64,000 bases of DNA from Pseudooceanicola pacificus (GTDB lineage: Bacteria > Pseudomonadota > Alphaproteobacteria > Rhodobacterales > Rhodobacteraceae). The DNA is taken from positions 1-64,000 of the forward strand of contig NZ_WNXQ01000006.1 in NCBI RefSeq assembly GCF_009789075.1. The letters are read 5' to 3'. The first letter of the stretch is position 1; every line of letters starts with the position of its first letter. A program made the translations under genes and the position numbers. Positions 36,410 through 45,287 of this stretch are shown here, in pieces. Below the pieces are notes generated by a model that saw nothing but the letters and a program-made list of their open reading frames with translations, was not told the DNA's origin and did no database searches.

Positions 36410-36617
36410 AGACAGTCGGCGGTCCGGGGGATTCCCGGATCAGCACCTGGATCCGGCAACCCGGTCAGGACCGGAGATCGCGGTATCGGCGCCGTCCATT
36501 GAACGCCCGGTTGCAGGTCACCGGGGCGGGGTATCGGGGATCCACCCCAAGGGGTATTGCGGGGCGCAGGGGCCGCCTTGGCGGCACATGCAGTGGCGGC
36601 AGGCGATGCGGGGCCAG
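36410..36617. other. Convergent gap with two tight palindromes
   Basis: No gene seen. ACCCC-AA-GGGGT (36544-36555) and GCCGCC-TT-GGCGGC (36572-36585) could form short hairpins between the convergent thi and tct operons; terminator function is only a guess. Confidence 0.3.
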
Positions 36618-38123
36618 TCAATCCTCCTCGACGAAGACCTCGTTGCGGCTGCGGCGGACGCCCGGCAGCAGCACGATCACCAGCACGATGGCGGACAGTG
36701 CAAGCAGCGAGGCGCTGATCGGGCGTTCAAGGAACACCATCCAGTCGCCACCCGACAGGATCATCGACCGGCGCATGTACTCCTCGAGCATCGGCCCCAG
36801 AACGAAGCCCAGAAGCAGCGGCGCCGGCTCGCATTTGAGCTTGGTCAGCAGGTAGCCGAAGGCACCGAAGAAGGCCATGACGCCGAGGTCGAAGGGGTTG
36901 TTGCCGATGGAATAGACCCCGATGACCGAGAAGCCCAGGATCGCGGGAAAGAGGAAGTGGTTCTTGACCCTCAGCAGCCGCACCCAGAGCCCGACCAGCG
37001 GCAGGTTCAGCACCACGAGCATCAGGTTGCCGACCCACATCGAGGCGATCACGCCCCAGAACAGCTTGGGCTGTTCGCTCACCAGGTTGGGTCCCGGGGC
37101 GATGCCCTGCAGGATCAGGGCGCCGATCATCAGGGCCATGATCGGGTTCGACGGGATGCCGAGTGTCAGCATCGGGATGAAGGAGGTCTGCGCACCCGCG
37201 TTGTTGGCGGATTCCGGTCCGGCGACACCCGGCAGCGCGCCGTGGCCAAAGGTCTCGGGCTTGCGCGAAATCTTCTTCTCGATCGTGTAGCTGGCAAAGG
37301 ACGACAGCATCGCCCCCCCGCCGGGCAGCACCCCGAGGACCGAGCCCAGAACCGTGCCGCGCAGGACCGGCCCGGTCGCCTCGCTCAGGTCCTTGCGGGT
37401 CGGCATCAGGGTGGTGATCCTCGCATGGTCCGGCACGCGGTCGGTCTCGTGCTCAAGCCCGCGCAGGATCTCGGAGATCGCGTAGAGCCCGGCGCCGAAA
37501 CCGACGATGGGGATCCCGTCGGCCAGGTTCAGCGTCCCCATCGTGAAGCGGAGCGACCCGGTGTAGATATCGGTGCCGACGCAGCCCAGAAGCAGGCCGA
37601 AGACGATCATCGTCAGCCCCTTGAGGATCGAGCCATGCGCCAGCGCGATCGAGGCCACCAGCCCCACCACCATCAGCGCGAAGTAATCCGGCGGGCCGAA
37701 GCTGAGCGCCATCGAGGTCAGCGGCACCGCGAAGAGCGCGATGACCAGCGTGGCCACGGTGCCCGCCACGAAAGACCCGAGCGCGGCAACCGACAGCGCC
37801 ACCCCGGCGCGGCCCTTGAGCGCCATCTGGTGGCCGTCGATGGCGGTCACCGCGGAAGAGGCCTCGCCCGGCAGATTGATCAGGATCGCGGTTGTGGAGC
37901 CGCCGTATTGCGCGCCGTAATAAATCCCCGCCAGCATGATCAGCGAGGCTTCGGGCGGAAAGCCGAAGGTCACCGGCAGCAGGATCGCGATGGTGCCCAT
38001 CGGGCCGATCCCGGGCAACACGCCGATGGCGGTGCCGAGAAAGCAGCCGATGAAGCAGAAGAGGATGTTCGAGGGCTGAAGAACAGTCTCGAATCCGACG
38101 GAAAGATGCTGAATCAGGTCCAT
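36618..38123 (-). CDS. tctA: Tripartite tricarboxylate transporter large permease (copy 1)
   Basis: 501 aa TctA-type membrane protein with about 11-12 helices. Signatures: GVLPGIGPMGTIAILLPVTF, YYGAQYGGSTTAILINLPGEASS and the second copy GVLPGGGAMLSSFASY, and SFIPMLTLGIPSNPIMA. ATG 38123 was chosen; an upstream extension to 38219 overlaps tctB. Last gene of an operon that starts at 41835 with tctC and includes a degenerate DUF6282 gene. Ligand probably an organic carboxylate; not predictable. Confidence 0.9.
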   Translation of the reverse strand: MDLIQHLSVGFETVLQPSNILFCFIGCFLGTAIGVLPGIGPMGTIAILLPVTFGFPPEASLIMLAGIYYGAQYGGSTTAILINLPGEASSAVTAIDGHQMALKGRAGVALSVAALGSFVAGTVATLVIALFAVPLTSMALSFGPPDYFALMVVGLVASIALAHGSILKGLTMIVFGLLLGCVGTDIYTGSLRFTMGTLNLADGIPIVGFGAGLYAISEILRGLEHETDRVPDHARITTLMPTRKDLSEATGPVLRGTVLGSVLGVLPGGGAMLSSFASYTIEKKISRKPETFGHGALPGVAGPESANNAGAQTSFIPMLTLGIPSNPIMALMIGALILQGIAPGPNLVSEQPKLFWGVIASMWVGNLMLVVLNLPLVGLWVRLLRVKNHFLFPAILGFSVIGVYSIGNNPFDLGVMAFFGAFGYLLTKLKCEPAPLLLGFVLGPMLEEYMRRSMILSGGDWMVFLERPISASLLALSAIVLVIVLLPGVRRSRNEVFVEED

Positions 38124-38127
38124 GATG

Positions 38128-38610
38128 TCACCCGGTGATCCAACTGCCCCAGAGCGGTATGGGCAGGTTGAGGAGGGAGTGGAAGACGACGACGCAGAAG
38201 GCCGTGAACCCCCCCGCAAGCAGGGCGGAGTTTCTCAGCCTGGCGAAACGGCTGGCGAAGGAAACCGTGAAGACGGTGATCAGCACCGACGGCAGCAGCC
38301 CGAGCGTGCGGATCGACAGCGCAAAGATGACCGGCCCCGACAGCACCAGCACCAGCACGCGGAGCGACACCACGGTCAGCGGCTCTTCGTCCGGTTCGGG
38401 CGGGACGAAACCGACGCCGAGCGAGAGCATCGTCAGCATCAGCGACAGCATCAGCGGGAAGAAGCCCGGGCCCATGTCCGCGGGCGTGCCGATGTTCATC
38501 GAGGTCCAGGCATGAATGCCGAAACCCAGGCTGATCGCGACGAAGATCAGGGCGAAGATATGGTTGCGGTGGATGGCGATGCGTCGCGAGAGATCGGGTG
38601 ACACTGTCAT
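38128..38610 (-). CDS. tctB: Tripartite tricarboxylate transporter small subunit (copy 1)
   Basis: 160 aa TctB, four predicted helices, with GTPADMGPGFFPLMLSLML, the typical family loop. ATG 38610 gives the usual length. Partner of the adjacent TctA, separated by 4 nt. Confidence 0.88.
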   Translation of the reverse strand: MTVSPDLSRRIAIHRNHIFALIFVAISLGFGIHAWTSMNIGTPADMGPGFFPLMLSLMLTMLSLGVGFVPPEPDEEPLTVVSLRVLVLVLSGPVIFALSIRTLGLLPSVLITVFTVSFASRFARLRNSALLAGGFTAFCVVVFHSLLNLPIPLWGSWITG

Positions 38611-38632
38611 GGCCTCCGGTTTGCGTGATGGG

Positions 38633-39133
38633 TCAGGAGGCCGCGCCATCGGAACGGGCGGCCCGGGCGCGGTCCAGTTCGGCCGCGGGCATGATCGTGG
38701 TGGGGGTATCGCCCTTGAACAGGCCCCGCACCCAGCGGGTACGGATGAGCCAGCGGCCCGCGTGCCGCTCGTGCTCTTCCTCGACCTGCGAGATGGCGTT
38801 TGGCCCGGTCACCGGCAGGATACCCTCGCCGTCACGGCCCCAGATCGTCATCACGTAGCGGACCCTGGCCGCGCTGTCCGACACCGGGTCGACCGCGAGA
38901 TTGTCGATGATGTGGCGCACCGTCCGCGCGCCCCGGCTGATGCGCCAGGAATAGAAGGCCCCGATCTCGTCGCGCCCTTGCAGCCGCATGTCCGAGGTAT
39001 GCGAGGCGAAGATGCCGCCTTCGGTGAAATAGGCCGGTGCCTCGGCGCCCCAGTTGGTATCGACCTCGTTCCAGTAGTCGAGGACTCGCTCGGCGATCTC
39101 GCTTTTCACAAGCAGGCGTTCGGTGGTGTTCAT
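38633..39133 (-). CDS. SnoaL-like / NTF2-fold protein
   Basis: 166 aa. The cone-shaped NTF2 fold is suggested by the order helix-helix-strand: ERVLDYWNEVDTNWGAEAPAYFTEGGIFASH, then GRDEIGAFYSWRISRGARTVRHIIDNL, then strands with ISQVEEEHERHAGRWLI. Such proteins are isomerases, hydratases, lyases or binding proteins of small ring compounds. In the tct operon between an amidohydrolase and tctB, so it probably handles the imported acid. Catalytic role unknown. Confidence 0.7.
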   Translation of the reverse strand: MNTTERLLVKSEIAERVLDYWNEVDTNWGAEAPAYFTEGGIFASHTSDMRLQGRDEIGAFYSWRISRGARTVRHIIDNLAVDPVSDSAARVRYVMTIWGRDGEGILPVTGPNAISQVEEEHERHAGRWLIRTRWVRGLFKGDTPTTIMPAAELDRARAARSDGAAS

Positions 39134-39140
39134 GGCGTCC

Positions 39141-39956
39141 TCAGGCGAAATAGAGTTGCAGCGGGTTCTGCCCGCCGATGCGCCGGCGCATCGCGGGATC
39201 GGGCACCCACTCGGCGAAATCCGAGACAGCCTGCGCATAGGTCATCCGGTTCTCGTGATTGGCAAAGGGCCAGTCGGTGGCAAAGACCAGCCGCTCGCCC
39301 CCGGTCGCGCGGATCAGCGCCCCGGCGTAATCCTTGGCCGCCGATGGCGGGATGAGCCGGTACCCGGCCGAAAGCTTGACCCAGGCCCTGCCCCGGTCGA
39401 GCGCCTCCAGCGTCGCGCGAAAGGCCGGGTCGTCCAGGCCGTTCTCGGCCTTGGGCAGACCGAAATGGTCGATCACAGGGGTTGCGCCGGCCTCTTCGAT
39501 GGCGGCGATCATGCCGGGCATCCTTTCGGGTCGCTCGATGAAATGCACGTGCCAGCCCAGGTCGGCGCAGCGCCGCAGCAGCATCCGGTAGTCCGGCGAG
39601 GTGATGTCGGGTGGCGTGTCCAGCATGCGCCAGACCAGGCGGATCCCGACAAAGCCGTCCGCGGCCATCCGCTCCATCTGATAGCGGTCGATGCGCGGGT
39701 CGACCACGGCGGTTGCCCTCAGCCTCCGGTGCTGGCGCAGGGCATCGCGGACGTGGTCGTTGTATTCGCCATGCAGCGAGGCGGCCGCGACCACACCGAA
39801 CATGATCCCGTTCTCGTCCAGGGTCCGGATCAGCCGGTCGACCCCGGCATCCTCGGGCGGGCGGTGCCAGGCATTGGCGGCCAGCGGCAGAGAGGGGTCG
39901 TAGATGTGGAAATGCGCGTCGACCAGCGGCGGTTCGAAATCATCGGGCAGCATCAT
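39141..39956 (-). CDS. Amidohydrolase, LigI/PF04909-like
   Basis: 271 aa TIM-barrel hydrolase. The start VDAHFHIYDP carries the metal/substrate HxH; later HFIERPERM, VIDHFGLPKAENG and FATDWPFANHEN (with the catalytic Asp) fit 2-pyrone-4,6-dicarboxylate-lactonase-like enzymes. It likely opens a lactone or cleaves a carboxylated ring compound. ATG 39956 overlaps the stop of the DUF6282 gene upstream (ATGA). Confidence 0.8.
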   Translation of the reverse strand: MMLPDDFEPPLVDAHFHIYDPSLPLAANAWHRPPEDAGVDRLIRTLDENGIMFGVVAAASLHGEYNDHVRDALRQHRRLRATAVVDPRIDRYQMERMAADGFVGIRLVWRMLDTPPDITSPDYRMLLRRCADLGWHVHFIERPERMPGMIAAIEEAGATPVIDHFGLPKAENGLDDPAFRATLEALDRGRAWVKLSAGYRLIPPSAAKDYAGALIRATGGERLVFATDWPFANHENRMTYAQAVSDFAEWVPDPAMRRRIGGQNPLQLYFA

Positions 39957-40879
39957 GCGGGTTCCTTGCAGTCGGCACGTTGCGACAAGCCGAGAAGAGT
40001 GGCGGGGACATTGGTCACGCCGTTGCGGATGGCGTCGGGGGACAGCCCGGCCTCGCCCCAGAACCGCAGCGCGGCGGCATAGCGGGGCAGAAGCCCCCTG
40101 CCCTCTGCCCGGGCGCCAAGCCCGAGGATCAGCGAACCTGCCGCATTCCCCGACAGCTCTGCCAGAAGCTCGGGCGTCATCGCGGCGGCGTCGGGCGGCA
40201 GGGCGATCCGGGCGCCCAGGGCGACCAGTTCGGCGATGTCCTGGGGCTTGGCGGCGTTGCGGCGCATCGGGTCGCTCACCACCATGCGGCGCAGCCCCAT
40301 TTCGGCGGCGGCCCGAAAGAGCGGCAGTATCTCGGCCACGTGCAGGTAGCCGCCGTCGAGCACGCCGTCCCTTTCGGCCACCACCTCGATCACCTCGCGC
40401 GCTTCGGGCAGGACACGGCCCAGCCGGTCGATGGCGCGGAGCGCCTTCACCGGGTGCCCCTTTGCCGCACCGCGCCCGGGCCAGCGCAGGGCGCGCAGGT
40501 GGTTTTCGGCCGAAGTTGTCGGCATCACCACCACGCGGCCATGCAGCATCAGGCAATGTTCGGCGGCATGCAGGTTCAGCCCGCCCGAGACACCGTTCAG
40601 CGTGACGCTGCCAAAGACCGCCTGCCCCTCGACTGCAAGGCGCGTCTCGCTCAGCAGCGCCGCAAAGGGTTCGGTGCCATAGCCGTCATCGCGGAAAACC
40701 AGCCCCGCCAATCCCAGGGCCGCCGCCTCCTCCGCCGCCTCCCGATGAGTTGGCAGCCCGCCCGCCCCGGTCGGCGCGCAGCGGCAGTCGAGGTCGACCG
40801 CGCCGCGCAGAAGGGCCCGGGCCTCGTCCCCGACCTGCCCTGCGGCAGGCCGGGTGCCGATGCCGGATCCGGCGCTCAT
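39953..40879 (-). CDS. DUF6282-family protein lacking the metal-binding residues
   Basis: 308 aa. Paralogue of the proteins at 42126 and 48430 along its length (LLRGAVDL, VVVMPTTSAENH, VLDGGYLHVAEILPLF, LSGNAAG). The metal residues are replaced: the HCH motif of the others is DCR here (31-33), the KDH lysine is Arg63, the GGHLH histidine is Tyr, and the HP motif is DP. It is probably a non-catalytic subunit, binding protein or regulator. ATGA overlap with tctC shows tight coupling to transport. No frameshift, so it is maintained as an open gene. Confidence 0.78.
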   Translation of the reverse strand: MSAGSGIGTRPAAGQVGDEARALLRGAVDLDCRCAPTGAGGLPTHREAAEEAAALGLAGLVFRDDGYGTEPFAALLSETRLAVEGQAVFGSVTLNGVSGGLNLHAAEHCLMLHGRVVVMPTTSAENHLRALRWPGRGAAKGHPVKALRAIDRLGRVLPEAREVIEVVAERDGVLDGGYLHVAEILPLFRAAAEMGLRRMVVSDPMRRNAAKPQDIAELVALGARIALPPDAAAMTPELLAELSGNAAGSLILGLGARAEGRGLLPRYAAALRFWGEAGLSPDAIRNGVTNVPATLLGLSQRADCKEPA

Positions 40880-41835
40880 TCGTTCGAGATCCCGTATTTC
40901 TTGATGATCGGACGCCACTGCGCCTCTTCATCCGCGACGATCTTCTTGAACTCCTCGGGCGTGGTCGGCGCGGCGGTCTGGCCGATACGGGCAAAGGTCG
41001 CGATGGTCTCGGGGTCGGTCAGATACTCGGTCATCGCCTTGTTCAGCCGCTCGATGATCTGGGGCGGCGTGCCCTTGGGCGCCATGATCCCGCCCCAGGG
41101 CGCGGCGGTCAGATCGATGCCGACCTCCTTGAAGGTCTTCACATCCGGCAGGATCTTCGAGCGTTGTGCCGAGACAACGGCGATCGCCTTGATGCTGCCC
41201 GCCTCCAGGTGCTTGATGTAGGATTCCCCAAGGTAGTCGACCGAAAGGTCGATGCTCCCCGAAAGCATGTCGGTGACAATTGGCGGGCTGCCCTTGTAGG
41301 GCACCAGCCGCATCGGAACGCCGGCCTCTTCCGAGATCGCCAGCTCGATCATGTGCCCGTAAGAGCCGATGCCGTTGTTCCCGGCCGAAACCTCGCCCGG
41401 ATGCGCCTTGAGATAGGCGATCAGCTCTTCCGGCGTGTCGGCCGGAAAATCCAGCCGCGCGGCGACCACCATGTCGCCATAGGACATCTGGCTGATGTAG
41501 TCGAAATCCTCCAAGGGGGTGTAGGGCAGCGACTTGTAGGTGTTGGTGTAATTCGCCGCCGGCCCCGGATACGAGGTGACAAGCGTATAGCCGTCCGGCC
41601 GCTGCCGCGCGGCATAGCCGGTGCCCATGGCCCCGCCCGCACCGGGGCGGTTCTCGATGATGACGGTCTGGCCCAGGCGTTCCTCAAGCGCCGCGCCGAC
41701 CAGCCGTGCGAGGTAGTCGGACCCGGCCGCAAACGGATGGATCAGGGTGATCGGCTTGTCGTCGGGCCATTCGGCCATGGCCGCACCGGCAGTGACGACA
41801 AGGGCGGTGGACACCGCGGTAATCAGTCTCTTCAT
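40876..41835 (-). CDS. tctC: Tripartite tricarboxylate transporter binding protein (copy 1)
   Basis: 319 aa, Sec signal peptide (about 1-22, AAMA-EW). The Bug/TctC fold is shown by ITLIHPFAAGSDYLAR, VIIENRPGAGGAMGTGYAARQRPDGYTL and a mid-part GNNGIGSYGHM. Start ATG 41835 has GGAGGA at good spacing. First gene of the tctC-DUF6282-amidohydrolase-SnoaL-tctB-tctA operon. An inverted repeat GGTGCC-N7-GGCACC (41851-41869) lies in its leader. Confidence 0.9.
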   Translation of the reverse strand: MKRLITAVSTALVVTAGAAMAEWPDDKPITLIHPFAAGSDYLARLVGAALEERLGQTVIIENRPGAGGAMGTGYAARQRPDGYTLVTSYPGPAANYTNTYKSLPYTPLEDFDYISQMSYGDMVVAARLDFPADTPEELIAYLKAHPGEVSAGNNGIGSYGHMIELAISEEAGVPMRLVPYKGSPPIVTDMLSGSIDLSVDYLGESYIKHLEAGSIKAIAVVSAQRSKILPDVKTFKEVGIDLTAAPWGGIMAPKGTPPQIIERLNKAMTEYLTDPETIATFARIGQTAAPTTPEEFKKIVADEEAQWRPIIKKYGISNE

Positions 41836-42030
41836 CTGTCTTCCTCCCTCGGTGCCCGACAATGGCACCCTTGCCGGCATCCTGCCACAGGCCTGGCCGG
41901 GCACCTGCCCCGCACACCGTCTTTTTCGCTGGGCGGAACAGTCCCGCATGGCGGGGGGCGGCATGTATCCTGGTCCCGCCCCTGCCCGGTTCATTGGCGA
42001 AGAGGCGGTCGACGCCGTCCCGGAACAGGG

Positions 42031-42047
42031 ATTTCAACCGGCGAAAT
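42031..42047. promoter_or_regulatory. Putative IclR-regulon operator, site 1 (ATTTC-N7-GAAAT)
   Basis: ATTTC-AACCGGC-GAAAT is a 17-bp dyad in the 290-bp divergent space between tctC copy 1 (195 nt away) and the DUF6282 gene at 42126 (78 nt away). The same spacing recurs at 44245, 46626 and 52490. Confidence 0.55.
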
Positions 42048-42125
42048 TCGCGGCCCGACAGCAAGAAACGCGCGACCGCGCGCCGCAAGCTCGGGCCTGT
42101 CGGAACAGAATCAAAGGGCCAAGAC

Positions 42126-43040
42126 ATGCTGCACCCGGGCAAAGACGTGAGCGCCGAAGAGATCGATCGCCTGCTGCGCGGCGCGGTGGACCTGCATTGC
42201 CATTCCGGCCCCTCGGTGATGAAACGCAAGCTCGACCACCTTCAGCAGATCGAAGAGGCCGAGGCCGCGGGGATGCGCGCGATCCTGTTCAAGGACCATT
42301 TCCACGCGGTCGGTCCGGTGCTCGACCTGATCCGCCACCACCGCCCGCCCTCGGAACTGGCGCTGCTCTCGGGCGTGCCGCTGAACAACGCCCTTGGCGG
42401 GCTGAACCCCGAAACGGTGGCGCACGGGCTGGAGCAGGGCGCCCGTCTGGTCTGGATGCCGACGCTGTCTTCCTCGAACCACATGCATACGGCGCATCGC
42501 TACGACCTCGCCGGAAAGCTGGGGATGCACCAGCCCGAGGAGCTGTCGATCCTCACCTCCAGGGGACAGATCCGCGACGAGGTGAAGGAGATCCTCGACC
42601 TGATCGCCAGGCACGACGCGGTGCTGAGCGGCGGCCATCTGCACATCAGCGAGATGTATCCGCTCTTTGACGAGGCCATTGCCCGGGGCGTCACCCGCCG
42701 CCTCGTCGCGCACCCTACCTTCTGGATCGAAGCGAACCTCGACGATCTGAGAGAGCTTGGCCGGATGGGTGTCTATATGGAACATTGCGCCTGCATGCTG
42801 GTCGAATGCGCCAGCCGGATGTTCTACGCCGAGGACCTGCGCGCCTATGCCGATGCCGGTGGGGTCGACTACACGATCCTCGGCTCGGATCTCGGCCAGC
42901 CCAACAATCCGAACCCGGTCGCGGGCTTTCGCGCGGTGATCGAACTCTGCTTCGAGGCCGGGTTCACCAGCGAGGAGGCGCGCGCCATGACCGGCGGCAA
43001 TGCCGCGCGGCTCATGGGTCTTGACCCGCTGCCCGCCTGA
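42126..43040 (+). CDS. DUF6282-family amidohydrolase-like protein
   Basis: 304 aa. Metal-type residues in amidohydrolase order: H24 and H26 (VDLHCHSGP), K56 (LFKDHFH), H171/H173 (SGGHLHISE), H196 (VAHPTF), D255 (ILGSDLG). Also VWMPTLSSSNH near 109-119. This layout fits a TIM-barrel metallohydrolase; the reaction is unknown. About 79 nt downstream of a putative IclR-regulon operator, and followed by an MFS gene that overlaps its stop by one base (TGATG), so uptake or efflux of its substrate or product is likely. Confidence 0.82.
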   Translation: MLHPGKDVSAEEIDRLLRGAVDLHCHSGPSVMKRKLDHLQQIEEAEAAGMRAILFKDHFHAVGPVLDLIRHHRPPSELALLSGVPLNNALGGLNPETVAHGLEQGARLVWMPTLSSSNHMHTAHRYDLAGKLGMHQPEELSILTSRGQIRDEVKEILDLIARHDAVLSGGHLHISEMYPLFDEAIARGVTRRLVAHPTFWIEANLDDLRELGRMGVYMEHCACMLVECASRMFYAEDLRAYADAGGVDYTILGSDLGQPNNPNPVAGFRAVIELCFEAGFTSEEARAMTGGNAARLMGLDPLPA

Positions 43041-44233
43041 TGGACATCGCTATCGTCTCAGCCTTCCGGGATCGCATCTACCGGACCGTGGCCATCGGCA
43101 ACGCGGTCTCGATGGTGGGGATCTGGATGCAGAAGATCGCCGTCGGCTGGCTGGCCTGGGATCTCAGCCATTCGACCTTCTGGCTGGGGCTGGTGACGGC
43201 GGCGGACCTGGTTCCTGCGGTCTTCCTCAGCTCGATCTGCGGGGTACTGGCCGATCGCTACGACAAGGTGCTGCTGATGCGCGGCGCACAGGCGGCGGCG
43301 GCGCTGCAGTCCTTTCTGCTGGCGGGTTTGCTGATCGCGGGGCAGATGAACGTGCAGCTTCTCTTTGTGCTGACCCTCGCGCTTGGGGTGGCCAACAGCC
43401 TGGACCATCCGGCGCGGCTGTCGCTGCTGCGGGACATCGTGCCGGTCCAGTACCTGCCGGCGGCGATCACCTTCAACTCGTTCAGCTTCAACATCGCCCG
43501 CTTTGTCGGTCCGATGATCGCCGGGCTGACGATGAGCTTTGCGGGCATCACCGTCTGCTTCGTGCTGACCGGCGCCGCCATCGGCTATTTCTTTCTGGCC
43601 CTTCTGACCCTGCCGGTAAGGAAACGCCCGGCCCGGGGCCTGCCGCCCGGCGTCTTCGGAGGGCTTGGCGAATCCTTCCGCTATATCGCCCGTCACCGCA
43701 GCCTGCGTGAAACCATGGTGGTCATGGGCGTCTTCGGCATGGGCGTGAACGGGATCAACCAGATGCTCCCCGCGCTGGCCGACCGGTACTTCGGGCGCGG
43801 GGTCGACGGGTTCATCCAGCTGACCGTGGCTGCGGGGCTCGGGGCGGTCACGGCGGGGCTGGTGCTCCTCCTGCTGCCGGGGGGACGGGCTCGGCTGATG
43901 GGGATGCGGGCCTGCCTCTTCCTCGCTGCCGCCGCGATGGTGGCCATCGCCTTCGCGCCGCATTACGCATTTGGCGTTCTGGCCGTGTTTGCGATGTGTT
44001 TCGCCTCGACCCAGGCGGGAATCGAGGGGCAGAGCACCCTGAACCGCGAATGCGATCCGGCGATCCTGGGCCGGGTGATGGGCAGCTACAGCGCGCTGAT
44101 CCGCGGCGCCCCCGCCGCCGGGGGATTCCTGCTGGGCTATGGCGCCAGCTACCTGCCGTTCTGGCCGCTGCTGCTGGCCTGCGCGCTGATGACTGCCGCC
44201 TGCGGCCTCTGGCTCAGGGGGCCGGGACGATGA
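43040..44233 (+). CDS. MFS transporter, MFS_3/EntS-like
   Basis: 397 aa, about 12 transmembrane helices. The loop 2-3 motif appears as GVLADRYDKVLLMRGAQ and there is WMQKIAVGWLAWDLS near the N-terminus, typical of the MFS_3 group. Co-transcribed with the DUF6282 gene. Direction and substrate cannot be told. Confidence 0.82.
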   Translation: MDIAIVSAFRDRIYRTVAIGNAVSMVGIWMQKIAVGWLAWDLSHSTFWLGLVTAADLVPAVFLSSICGVLADRYDKVLLMRGAQAAAALQSFLLAGLLIAGQMNVQLLFVLTLALGVANSLDHPARLSLLRDIVPVQYLPAAITFNSFSFNIARFVGPMIAGLTMSFAGITVCFVLTGAAIGYFFLALLTLPVRKRPARGLPPGVFGGLGESFRYIARHRSLRETMVVMGVFGMGVNGINQMLPALADRYFGRGVDGFIQLTVAAGLGAVTAGLVLLLLPGGRARLMGMRACLFLAAAAMVAIAFAPHYAFGVLAVFAMCFASTQAGIEGQSTLNRECDPAILGRVMGSYSALIRGAPAAGGFLLGYGASYLPFWPLLLACALMTAACGLWLRGPGR

Positions 44234-44244
44234 CGCGCACCACC

Positions 44245-44261
44245 GTTTCACCTGTTGAAAC
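44245..44261. promoter_or_regulatory. Putative IclR-regulon operator, site 2 (GTTTC-N7-GAAAC)
   Basis: CGTTTCA-CCTGT-TGAAACG is a perfect dyad, 19 bp long with the flanking bases, 103 nt upstream of the IclR start. It fits autoregulation. Confidence 0.6.
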
Positions 44262-44292
44262 GCCATCAAACTGTTACTCTCGGCCCCGTCGA

Positions 44293-44344
44293 CCTCTCTA
44301 TTGTGGGAGAGGCTGGCGACAGTCCCATCCTCTGGGATGTCGCC
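44293..44344 (+). promoter_or_regulatory. Tandem hairpins in the iclR leader
   Basis: CCTCTC/GAGAGG (44293-44312) is followed after 2 nt by a 12-bp stem GGCGACA(g)TCCCA / TGGGATGTCGCC with loop TCCTC (44315-44344). The second hairpin ends 20 nt before the ATG and just before the Shine-Dalgarno GGGAGG. Possible RNA-level control or a terminator for the MFS transcript. Confidence 0.4.
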
Positions 44345-44364
44345 GCTCGGTGGGAGGACCGAAA

Positions 44365-45276
44365 ATGACCATACAAGAATCCCTGACACAGGAGCACTCG
44401 AAAGCCCTGTCCGCAGGCGCCCCGCAGCGGTGCCGTGCCAATTCCATACGAGGCACGACGGAAGTGACCAAGTCATCCTATGCCCCCGTCGAAGCCGTGC
44501 GCCGCGCGCTTCTCCTGCTGCGCAAGCTCAACGAGCTGCGGATCGCCTCGGTCGGCGACCTCCACCGCGAGACGGGCATCACAAAGCCGACCATCGTGCG
44601 GATGCTCGAAACCCTGATCTGCGAAGGCTATGTCGCACGCGACAATTTCCTGGGCGGCTACCGGGTGACCAGCCGGGTCGAGGAACTCTCGCTCGGCTTC
44701 GACAGCACGCCGATGATGATCGAGGCGGCACGCCCCGCCACCATCGAGCTGACCCGCCGGATCAAATGGCCCGTCAGCATCGCCACCCCGTCGGACGGGG
44801 CGCTGCTGGTGAATTTCACCACCAATTCCATCAGCCCGTGGTCGTTCCCCTTTTCGGTGCTGCATTCGCGGCTTCAGATGCTGATCACCGCCCTGGGGCG
44901 CTGCTACTTCGCCTTTTGCGGCGAGGACGAGCGCAGCGAGATGATCCGCCAGCACCGGCACAAGTGGTCGCGCGACGGCACCTCGCTGGACGTGGCCCGG
45001 GCGCTCTCTTCCATCGGGCAGATCCGCGAAAAGGGCTATGCCATGCCTGACCCGAGCTGGCAGTCGCGCCGGTTCCAGTTCATCGCCGTTCCGATCATGG
45101 ACGGCGACCGCTGCCTGGCGGCCATGGGCACCGGCTTCTACCGCCGCGCGGTCCCGGCCTCCCTGATCGAAGAGACCCTCTTTGCGCCGATGCAGAAGAC
45201 TGCGGCGAAGATCTCGCATGAGATCGCGCTGATACGTACCCGCCTCAAGGAAGGCGACCAATCCTTGTTGGGATGA
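44365..45276 (+). CDS. IclR-family transcriptional regulator
   Basis: 303 aa. A winged HTH at about 45-100 (RRALLLLRKLNELRIASVGD, ETGITKPTIVRMLETLICEGY) is followed by the IclR effector domain. A 35-residue N-terminal extension precedes the HTH. ATG 44365 has Shine-Dalgarno GGGAGG. It heads an operon with the BKACE and thioesterase genes (ATGA junction at 45273). It is the best candidate binder of the four RTTTC-N7-GAAAY dyads; the effector is unknown. Confidence 0.88.
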   Translation: MTIQESLTQEHSKALSAGAPQRCRANSIRGTTEVTKSSYAPVEAVRRALLLLRKLNELRIASVGDLHRETGITKPTIVRMLETLICEGYVARDNFLGGYRVTSRVEELSLGFDSTPMMIEAARPATIELTRRIKWPVSIATPSDGALLVNFTTNSISPWSFPFSVLHSRLQMLITALGRCYFAFCGEDERSEMIRQHRHKWSRDGTSLDVARALSSIGQIREKGYAMPDPSWQSRRFQFIAVPIMDGDRCLAAMGTGFYRRAVPASLIEETLFAPMQKTAAKISHEIALIRTRLKEGDQSLLG

Positions 45277-45287
45277 AAGGACTCAGG

